Below the pieces are notes generated by a model. The model made no database searches, was not told the origin of the DNA, and was given only the letters and a program-made list of their open reading frames with translations. From TMED14 sp002167805 (GTDB lineage Bacteria > Bacteroidota > Bacteroidia > Flavobacteriales > Schleiferiaceae): 5,359 nucleotides of DNA. Below are positions 1 to 5,359 of the stretch, piece after piece (the stretch's first letter is position 1; each line of letters starts with the position of its first letter). A program made the translations under genes and the position numbers. The DNA is taken from contig CBFHHY010000016.1 in the NCBI GenBank assembly GCA_965655795.1, positions 1 through 5,359 on the forward strand, written 5' to 3'.

Positions 1-725
1 GCTGTCAATGTAACCGAAGCGTCACTGCAGAATGTTAAAGGACCACTTACTGTTACCGTAGTGTCAGGGTCTGCAAAAACGGAAGTTGTATAAGTGGCGG
101 TAGTATCGACACAACCATTTACAGTCGTAACGAGAGCCGAATAAGTACCTGCCTGAGTTGAGATTATACTTTGAGTTGTATCTCCCGTAGTCCACAAGTA
201 TGACTGCCCAGAGGCTGCGGTCAATGTTACAGAGCTACCATTACAGAAAGATAAAGCTCCACTTACAGCTACCGATGTATCCGGGTCTGCAAATACTGAT
301 ACCGTATAAATCGCGGTTGTGTCAACACAACCAGCATTTGTTGTAACCAAAGCCTGGTATGTGCCTGGTTGAGAAATTGTAACGCTTTGAGTCATCTCTC
401 CAGTGTTCCAAATGTAAGTGTGGCCAGAAGCTGCCGTTAAGCTTACCGATCCATCGCTACAAAAATCTAGAGGCCCACTTGCTGTTACAGCTGTATCAGC
501 ATCCGGGTAGAGGGCTGTCGTATATGTTGCTGTTGTGTCAACACATCCGTTTGGACTTGTTACTATAGCATAATATGATCCCGCCTGAGATACTGTTATA
601 CTTTGTGAAGTGTCTCCTGTACTCCACATATAACTGTGATCTGCAGCTGCATTCAGAACAACATCTTGATAACTACAGAAAGTCAATGAGCCATTTGACA
701 ATACGGATGTGTCAGCACTTGGATA
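1..725 (-). repeat. Tandem array of 72-residue (216-bp) Ig-like repeats, three complete and one partial
   Basis: Units occupy 725-510, 509-294, 293-78 and 77-1, the last one cut by the window edge after 25 residues. Each is exactly 72 codons. The shared pattern is (F/Y)-x-D-x-D-T, S-G-x-L-x-F-C at positions 11-17, S-V-x-L-T-A-A-S-G, a Trp followed by T-G, Q-S at 41-42, G-T-Y-x-A-L-V-T-T, and N-G-C-V-D-T-T-A-x-Y-T at 59-69. Each complete unit has Cys at positions 17 and 61, suggesting one disulfide per domain or a pairing between domains. Units 2 and 3 share 44 of 72 residues by hand count. These are Bacteroidota-type Ig-like/PKD-like spacer modules, likely forming a stalk. The array probably continues past the window toward the C-terminus. 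Confidence 0.9.
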
Positions 726-3700
726 GTCTGCAGGCACAACCGTAGAATCTAAGACAACAACTCCCTCAGGGTAAATTGCAGTGAACCAATATGTACCTGG
801 AGATGAAACCGTTATCGTATTTGTAGAATCTCCTGTGCTCCAAACAACATTTGAAACATTATTTCCAGCAATTAAGTCAATTGTTGCACCACTACACTTT
901 GGGGTTTGAATGTCCACTAAAGGATCAATAGGTGAAGCCTCAGAGCAACTACTCAAATGGAACGCAATTAACGTGTCATTTCCAGCTACTGTATAAATTC
1001 TATTCCCGTTAACGCTCGCACAGGTTGAGGAAATCATATCATGAGCGTCTGTCCAAGAATTACCATTAATAAACTTAAATTCTACAGTATCTCCAATAAT
1101 CAGCGTTTCGGTTCTTTCATAAATCAAGTCTCCATCAAGATCTATCATACTTGCAACATTTGGCTGCCAGTTGTTCCAGGATCCAGCAATATGAACACCT
1201 TTAGTAGAATCAATTGGCTGATTTCGAAGATCCACTCTAAATGTGATTTGAGCCATCTCTAGATCAATTGTATCCTTCAAAGTACAGCCATCCGCATCCA
1301 TTGCTGTTACCCAATAACTACTCGAAAGGTTTGAATATGGAAGGATGGATTGTACGGTATCACCTGTGCTCCAGACAAAAGAAGTATAACTTCCAGGGTA
1401 TGTTAAGGTGACATTATTTAGACCATTATTCGCCGCCATTGATTTAACAATCGATGTGCGTGCCTGCTTAAAGTCGCACAAGGAAGCATCACTTTCGTAG
1501 GCTCCTAAATCAACTTTTCCATTCACGTCTGGCCGATTAACACCATACAGATCTCGATAATAAGACTCACCTAAATTACCAATATTGTGATGATCATCTA
1601 ATAAGGATAATCGATAATCTCCATTTGCAGAATCCACAAAATAAACAGGCAATGTGTCGCAAGAAATTGCAGAAATGAACGCTGTTGCACTATACGTTTG
1701 TGCTGCAGGGATGACAGGCAATCTAGAGTTACTAATATGTATTTGACCATCCCATCCAGAAGTGTCTGGGTCCAGACTTATACTTGCTCCGGCCTTTTCG
1801 ACCACAATATTGTTTACGAAATCAAATTCGTGTCCCGTAGGAGGCTGTCTGTATAGCTTTCCAGAGAGGTTAACGATTGTAGAATTATAAATTCGATGAG
1901 TGAAACCCGTGGAGAGAACATTAGCATATCCGTCAACATCAAATAGTGTATTGTAGAAGTTTGCCCACATTCCGTTGTCCACGTGAATCATTGTATTCTT
2001 TAAAGAATCATTTTTCAAGAACTCACAATTAATAAACGTAAGGTTTCCTCCTCCAGCATAATAGTCTCCACCCTGCGGTGCATAACCATCTTTAAAATCG
2101 CATGATATTACCTTAATCTCACTTCCTGGCACCGTATTGTCCCATGCGTACAATAACCCTCCTCTTTGGTTGTTGTACTGAGTATTGGGTCCAGCAAATC
2201 CATTTCTAAATGATAAATGCTTTAATGTGACCCCTCCTGCAATTACCTCTGCCGCTCTAACACTATCATGTCCCGAAATAACCGGCCTATTTAATGAATC
2301 TAAACCTTCGATCCACAAATTCTTTCCATAATTTGGACCTACTATGTTATCAATATTGAATGGGTTATACACTCCAGGTCCAACAAGAATAACATCCGAG
2401 GTGTCAGATGCGTCAATAGCCTCTTGGATTTGAGAGAACATAGCCTCAGGTCTAGCATTTATCTTGACACCGTTAGGGTCTCCATAATGGACCGTTCCAT
2501 TCCAACATCTCGGGTTATTTGTTGGATTTGGATATCCCCCACCAAGGCCTTCGGTAACCGTTAGCGCACTGTTACTAAACCATGTCGTCACTCCTGCCGT
2601 TCCAACCCCGTTGGTATACTGAACTGAGCCTGATGTGCGTCCAACATAAAAACCATATGTCGCTCCTACAGGGATAGTTACAGAAGATATTGAACAATAT
2701 CCCGTAGTTGCGTTAGCCGTTAAGTTCGTTACCGCCGTTCCAACTTGAGTCCAAGAAGAGGACGATTGTGTCCTGTAATCTCCAGGTGTGCTATAAACTT
2801 GAATAGTAACATTAGACGCTGAGCTATTTCCACTGGCAGGGCCTTGAGAAAATCCTGTTATTTCTAACGGCTGCCCCGAAGTGTTAATTATATTAAACAT
2901 ATTTCCTGTTGAGCCATTTCCTCCTGGTATTGGCCCCACTAGTGAATCTGCTTGAATTTTAGAAACATAAAGAGTGTCAAGGTTTACAACATATGAAGAG
3001 TCTTGAATTGTGTCCCCGAAGAAATCAAATGTCACCTTTATCTGTCCCTCATAGCCATTGAGTTCAATTTGGTTGGCATTTGTTACCCCATTGCTCCAGT
3101 CTCCAATCGTTCCATTGCTGGTCTCTATAAGAATTGAATCTCCTCCATAGAACAATGAGTCTGGAAGCAAATCCTTAGTTATAATTCCAGAATAACTTTG
3201 GCCATAGTTCACAAACCCTTTGAGAGCATCATCATACTCATCATGAATTGCAGTTATGTTCTTTGGGTTAGCTCCATTGGCGATTTCTGTAGTAGTCGTT
3301 GGTCCCCAATAATTATATTTTGCATCTTGAATCGCAACTACTGACTTTCCAACGAGATTTGTCACGTCGTGTCCTCGGTTTTCATATATATTATTCGCAT
3401 TAAGGGTGGCTTGAGTATTTCCATTAATGGTAACACCGCCAACACCCAGTGTCATGTTGCTTGGTGGTGAGCTATAGTTCCACGCACCATTGTATCGGAT
3501 AGTATTATTCTTAAGTGTGTCTGTCGCTGGGTAATTTGCTGAAGAGTTTAAATACACACCACTATGGTCATTACTCCAATAGTATCTACCGGCATACTCA
3601 ACGGTATTACCAACTATCATAGCATCTCCCCTGTCCTTATAGATACCTGCATAGTATGTTGAATCTACAGTGTTGTCTTCAATATGCCATTTGCTAGACG

Positions 3701-5359
3701 CCTGTGAGTTCATGCGTATGCCATAGCTTGTTGACCTAATAGTATTATCATTAATTGTCCAGCGAGAACCGTAGTTACCATTTGAGTTTATTTGTATCCC
3801 ATCACCACTGATGTTTCTTCCTCGAATGTTGTTGTTTGATATTGTAAACACTGTACTGTCAAGAGGAAGGCCATAATTGTAATAATAAACTTCGATCTCA
3901 GCTTGATTGTTTCTATGAATTGTATTACCTGAAATTTCTACATGTGCTGCATTCTGAGCTACGCTCGAGCTGACAGAGCTCTCAAATTCAGTCCGAATAT
4001 ATCCGAATTCAAGCAAGTTATTTTTAACAGTCACATTCATGCGATGTGGGTAGCTCGAGCTCCTTTGATCTCCCCTTACATAAAGCTGAACCGGAGAAGT
4101 TGACGACCTATCATTTTTAAAGTCATTGTTCTCAATCTTTTTATATCGGCTCTTTCCATAAGAATAAAGCCCTGCGTTATAAACCGTATTATTGACAAAC
4201 TCGAAAGCACGGAAAGCCCAATACTCACTACAGTAATACGCATCACCGCCCGCTCGGAAAACAGAATTATGAATGCTTATAGAGTCTACTGACGTAGGAT
4301 TGCTCCAGCCATAAGGAATTCCATTAACCGTCTGTGAAGCATAGTCATAAGCAGAAACCCCTCTTATATAATGAGACACTTTCGCATAGCTGATATCTAC
4401 TGCTCCTACCTTATCCCAATTACCCGAATAGCTCGATGGCTGCTCTGATGTTGTTGCATCATAAGAAACAATACCATACCAGTCTCCTGCTGCTGGAGCT
4501 TGTGCATTTGAAATAAAGGATATCGTGTCTGTCGCATTACCATTCGCCTTAAGTTTTCCAGAAACACGGATCTCAATCCTATTTTGATCCTCTCCTGAAG
4601 ATAAATCATCGGATTTTGCCTTAAACCGAACATTTACACCTGGTTCAATCGTGAGTGTGACAGAGTCTGGAATGATTACATCACCCGTTAAGAAATAAGG
4701 GCTGTTTGCTTTTGTCCACGTCGTATTGCTCATAATAAAGCCCGAAGGAACTTCTGTCATGCCATAGAAAGAGGTGGCTGTCAAGGTTTGCGCATTGCCA
4801 AAATCATCCGCAGGGTCCGTATAGTTTACCGTGAGCATGTCGCCTGCGTCCACCTGCAAGGAGCCGTCAGCAGCAACAGCACCCGTGGGATCAAACAACA
4901 CTGATGCGCTAAATACCCCCGTATTTACACCCGTCTCTGTCAAAACAACCGTCTCAGCAGTTGTCTCCTTGGCGCTACTTACAGTGACGGTTACTGTGTC
5001 AGCAGCTGTCGTCGATACATTGCGATCGCCATCAGAGACCCTCACCCTTAGTGTGTCGCCCTGAGGATAATTAAATGCTTGTGTTCCTGTAGCGCTCAAA
5101 AGCTCTAATATGCCCAATGCATTTAGTGCAGATGGTGTTCCGTCAATAGTATCTACATATCCCGCATAGTTCACAAATCCTTTAAGTGCATCGTCATACT
5201 CATCATGAATGACAGAAATATTTTTAGGGTTAGCTCCAGTGTTCATCTCTACCGTTGCGCTATCTCCCCAGAAATTGTATCGTGCATCTTGAATCGCAAC
5301 TACTGACTTTCCAACGAGATTTGTCACGTCGTGTCCTCGGTTTTCATATATATTATTCG
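1..5359 (-). CDS. Giant multidomain surface/secreted protein (beta-helix, Ig-like repeats, CBM-like), internal fragment
   Basis: A single minus-strand frame is open across the entire window (1785 complete codons, 5357 down to 3), with no stop and no plausible initiator. Internal Met codons such as residue 209 lie within folded modules. Both ends of the gene are missing. Reading it gives successive recognisable modules: beta-helix end, beta-sandwich, beta-helix, beta-rich linker, G-N-M-F module, second beta-helix, Ig-like, CBM-like, degenerate Ig-like, then 72-residue Ig-like repeats. Composition is rich in Ser, Thr, Asn, Gly and Asp, with few Cys and no obvious membrane segment in the visible part, as expected for an extracellular protein. 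Such architectures in Bacteroidota are usually exported by type IX secretion and anchored at or released from the outer membrane; the signal peptide and sorting domain would be off-window, so this is inference. The likely role is adhesion or polysaccharide binding. No enzyme active site was identified. No gene name is assigned. Confidence 0.95.
726..941 (-). other. Degenerate Ig-like module leading into the tandem array (residues 1473-1544)
   Basis: About 72 residues contain C-S-G-A-T-I-D-L-I-A-G (Cys 1488), V-V-W-S-T-G-D-S-T-N-T-I-T-V and S-S-P-G-T-Y-W-F-T-A, which align with the following repeats. The second half differs: where the repeats have N-G-C-V-D-T-T, this unit has P-E-G-V-V-V-L-D-S-T. 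The second conserved Cys is thus missing and Cys 1488 has no partner within the module. It probably acts as the first, divergent member of the repeat series. Confidence 0.75.
942..1250 (-). other. CBM20/CBM48-like early-set beta-sandwich module (residues 1370-1472)
   Basis: The module begins I-T-F-R-V-D-L-R-N (1371-1379). It then has G-V-H-I-A-G-S-W-N-N-W-Q-P (1387-1399), a D-L-D-G-D-L-I-Y-E-R turn (1406-1414), V-E-F-K-F-I-N-G-N-S-W (1425-1435), and a Cys pair at 1446 and 1471 around N-G-N-R-I-Y-T-V. V-x-F-x-V-D-M, H-I-A-G-x-F-x-x-W, D-x-D-G-D-x-I-Y-E and E-F-K-F-I-N-G are the conserved points of a module known from Bacteroidota surface proteins and distantly related to starch-binding (CBM20) and AMPK-type glycan-binding domains. 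The Trp residues (1394, 1397 and 1435) are candidates for sugar stacking. Binding is inferred from the fold; the ligand is unknown. Confidence 0.75.
1251..1490 (-). other. Ig-like / PKD-like module (residues 1290-1369)
   Basis: An 80-residue module has the signature V-T-L-T-Y-P-G-S-Y-T-S-F-V-W-S-T-G-D-T-V-Q-S-I-L (1316-1339) and D-A-D-G-C-T-L-K-D-T (1354-1363), with Cys 1294 and Cys 1358 placed as in the downstream repeats. It is related to the 72-residue repeats but diverged, and is separated from them by the CBM-like module. The Bacteroidota family pattern is C-x(n)-V-x-L-x-A ... W-S-T-G-x-T-x-Q-S-I-x-V ... G-x-Y-x-V-x-V ... G-C. Such modules act as extracellular spacers. Confidence 0.75.
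1491..2483 (-). other. Parallel beta-helix domain 2 with choice-of-anchor-Q-like ending (residues 959-1289)
   Basis: The domain opens with F-S-Q-I-Q-E-A-I-D-A-S (974-984) and V-I-L-V-G-P-G-V-Y (989-997), the standard start of beta-helix proteins (x-x-I-Q-x-A-I-D-A-A ... V-x-P-G-x-Y). N-L-W-I-E-G and V-T-L-K-H-L-S-F-R-N-G follow. Coils are visible at I-S-C-D-F-K-D-G, F-I-N-C-E-F, Y-N-S-T-I-V-N and F-V-N-N-I-V-V. It closes with D-Y-R-L (1247-1250), an Ile-Gly turn, R-D-L-Y-G-V-N-R-P and V-D-L-G-A-Y-E-S (1282-1289). That ending is characteristic of beta-helices of the 'choice-of-anchor Q' type. It differs in length and motifs from beta-helix 1, so the two were probably acquired separately rather than duplicated. 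No catalytic residues could be assigned. Confidence 0.85.
2484..2942 (-). other. G-N-M-F ... W-N-G-T-V-H-Y module (residues 806-958)
   Basis: A Gly/Ser-rich entry (G-G-N-G-S-T) leads to G-N-M-F-N-I-I-N (818-825). Then come I-T-G-F-S-Q-G, V-T-I-Q-V-Y, a W-T-Q-V-G-T-A strand (869-875), I-P-V-G-A-T-Y-G-F-Y-V (895-905), Y-T-N-G-V-G and a final C-W-N-G-T-V-H-Y (951-958). This order of G-N-M-F, x-W-x-x-V-G-T, I-P-x-G-x-x-Y-G-F-Y and W-N-G-T-x-H-Y recurs in secreted multidomain proteins of Bacteroidota, where it looks like a jelly-roll beta-sandwich. I know of no proven function. Two Cys (888 and 951) could form a disulfide. It runs directly into the second beta-helix. Confidence 0.65.
2943..3197 (-). 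other. Short beta-rich linker domain of unknown family (residues 721-805)
   Basis: About 85 residues lie between beta-helix 1 and the G-N-M-F module. The stretch has alternating hydrophobic strands (S-I-L-I-E-T, Q-I-E-L-N-G, Q-I-K-V-T-F-D-F-F, S-Y-V-V-N-L-D-T-L-Y-V), giving an Ig-like or beta-sandwich impression. It includes D-W-S-N-G-V-T-N-A-N near the middle. It takes the place that the E-T-G-x-N-T-G-V-F module takes after the upstream beta-helix, but shows no clear sequence similarity to it. I do not recognise a family; a structural spacer is the likely role. Confidence 0.5.
3198..4733 (-). other. Right-handed parallel beta-helix domain 1, complete (residues 209-720)
   Basis: The N-terminal cap is canonical: T-T-W-T-K-A-N-S-P-Y (residues 212-221), then L-T-G-D-V-I-I-P and L-T-I-E-P-G-V-N-V-R-F, the form that opens many pectin-lyase-like helices. 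It is followed by G-K-L-K-A-N-G and D-W-Y-G-I. A run of Asn-ladder turns marks the coils, at about residues 389 (N-N-T-V), 410, 446, 477 (G-N-T-I), 508, 537, 561, 583, 617 and 655, spaced 21-38 residues apart, matching PbH1-type repeats with loops. It closes with Y-N-Y-W-G (681-685) and D-E-Y-D-D-A-L-K-G-F-V-N-Y. This fold is used both for polysaccharide lyases and hydrolases and for adhesins. I see no convincing catalytic set, so a binding or structural role is as likely. Loops are rich in Tyr and other aromatics, for example around residues 369-385 and 489-496. Confidence 0.85.
3321..3397 (-). repeat. 77-bp perfect direct repeat, copy B
   Basis: This is the partner of 5283-5359, lying in the same orientation and reading frame (the offset of 1962 bp is 654 codons). 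It encodes the last Asn-ladder coil of beta-helix 1. No synonymous differences occur over about 25 codons, although the flank at 3203-3320 differs from its counterpart at about 31 of 118 positions. Recombination between the copies would add or remove exactly 654 residues without breaking the frame. Confidence 0.95.
4740..5138 (-). other. Beta-sandwich module with E-T-G-x-N-T-G-V-F motif (residues 74-206)
   Basis: This module of about 130 residues follows the first beta-helix end. It contains a Y-P-Q-G-D-T-L-R-V-R-V-S-D strand pair, an alternating T-V-T-V-T-V strand, then V-L-T-E-T-G-V-N-T-G-V-F, a D-G-S-L-Q-V-D-A-G-D turn and L-T-V-N-Y-T-D-P. This order (G-D-T-x-x-V-x-V-x-D, then E-T-G-x-N-T-G-x-F, then D-x-L-x-V-N-Y-T-D-P) is known from repeated Ig-like modules in very large bacterial extracellular proteins; I do not recall a firm family name. 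It likely acts as a rigid spacer, and its Asp-rich turns could bind calcium. Base composition is odd: positions 4801-5040 are about 53% GC by hand count, against about 41% in a sampled stretch of the neighbouring beta-helix (3481-3720). Confidence 0.7.
5166..5357 (-). other. C-terminal end of an upstream parallel beta-helix domain (residues 1-64)
   Basis: The window opens inside a beta-helix. Residues 1-6 read N-N-I-Y-E-N, a typical Asn-ladder turn. They are followed by G-H-D-V-T-N-L, then Y-N-F-W-G around residues 27-31 (Trp at 30), and the closing motif H-D-E-Y-D-D-A-L-K-G-F-V-N-Y. A W-G followed by an acidic D-x-Y-D-D and G-x-V-N-Y is a frequent terminal pattern of right-handed parallel beta-helix domains in large secreted bacterial proteins. 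The same segment recurs at residues 655-718, exactly 654 residues later, so this is probably the end of a module equivalent to the complete beta-helix downstream. The earlier coils are outside the window. Confidence 0.8.
5283..5359 (-). repeat. 77-bp perfect direct repeat, copy A (cut by window edge)
   Basis: These bases are identical to 3321-3397, base for base, at an offset of 1962 bp. They encode the N-N-I-Y-E-N ... A-I-Q-D-A part of the upstream beta-helix end. The repeat reaches the last base of the window, so its true length on this side is unknown. On the other side perfect identity stops at 5282 and falls to roughly 74% over the next 118 bases by hand alignment. Confidence 0.95.

Noticed and set aside
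1..725. Regularly spaced similar sequences suggestive of a CRISPR-like array
   Set aside because: The units are 216 bp, coding and contiguous in frame, with homology along their whole length and no unique spacers. They are protein domain repeats.
1041..1262. Plus-strand open frame of 73 codons
   Set aside because: It lies fully antisense to the CBM-like module, whose motifs are clear on the minus strand. The plus-strand product resembles nothing known.
3963..4061. Two AGCTCGAGC-type palindromes (3963-3970 and 4052-4061) that could look like operator sites
   Set aside because: Both encode Ser-Ser runs (codons AGC TCG AGC) inside beta-helix 1, far from any gene start.
4406..4633. Minus-strand open frame of 75 codons in another phase
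   Set aside because: It overlaps the main frame where beta-helix 1 is encoded with canonical motifs. The alternative product is a composition artefact.
3198..4733. Beta-helix 1 as a pectate or alginate lyase
   Set aside because: The fold matches, but I found no clear catalytic or calcium-site signature, so an enzyme call is not supported.
5022..5029. GCGATCGC palindrome, the cyanobacterial HIP1 octamer
   Set aside because: I noticed only one copy and it lies in a locally GC-rich coding stretch. The protein content is of Bacteroidota type, so it gives no support for a cyanobacterial origin.
4831..5064. Plus-strand open frame of 77 codons with Thr/Val/Ser-rich product
   Set aside because: It is antisense to the E-T-G-x-N-T-G-V-F module of the minus-strand gene. 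Its low-complexity composition is the complement of the GC-rich Ala/Thr/Val/Asp codons, and it has no recognisable domain.

Overview
The whole window lies inside one very large protein-coding gene on the minus strand. The frame whose codons occupy plus-strand positions 5357-5355 down to 5-3 reads through 1785 codons without a stop. Neither the start nor the stop codon is in the window. The product is therefore a giant multidomain protein, of which about 1785 internal residues are visible. Residue numbers below count from the codon at 5357-5355. There is no intergenic DNA, RNA gene, promoter, terminator, CRISPR array or mobile-element gene here.

The domain styles point to a member of the Bacteroidota, probably a free-living or marine flavobacterium-like lineage. 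The clues are Ig-like modules built around W-S-T-G-D and G-C-V-D-T-T, a G-N-M-F ... W-N-G-T-V-H-Y module, an F-R-V-D-L ... H-I-A-G-S-W carbohydrate-binding-like module, and parallel beta-helices with Asn ladders. Sampled GC content is about 41% in one stretch. These are typical of secreted or cell-surface proteins exported by the type IX secretion system. The signal peptide and any C-terminal sorting domain would lie outside the window, so export is inferred. The genus cannot be fixed.

From the N-terminal side (high coordinates) to the C-terminal side, the order is: the end of one beta-helix (residues 1-64); a beta-sandwich module with the E-T-G-x-N-T-G-V-F motif (74-206); a complete parallel beta-helix of about 510 residues (209-720) that ends in a near-copy of residues 1-64; a short unassigned beta-rich linker domain (721-805); the G-N-M-F module (806-958); a second, different beta-helix ending in V-D-L-G-A-Y-E (959-1289); an Ig-like module (1290-1369); a CBM20/CBM48-like module (1370-1472); a degenerate Ig-like module (1473-1544); and a tandem array of 72-residue Ig-like repeats (1545 to beyond 1785).

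The most notable DNA signal is a 77-bp perfect direct repeat, 1962 bp (654 codons) apart. It continues on one side as only about 74% identity, and on the other it is cut by the window edge. It points to recent recombination or gene conversion between modules of the same gene. A local GC rise to about 53% over the E-T-G-x-N-T-G-V-F module suggests that this module has a different history from its surroundings. The architecture reads as a stalk of Ig-like repeats carrying beta-helical, possibly glycan-binding, segments. That is consistent with an adhesin or a surface polysaccharide-interacting protein, but no catalytic residues could be assigned.
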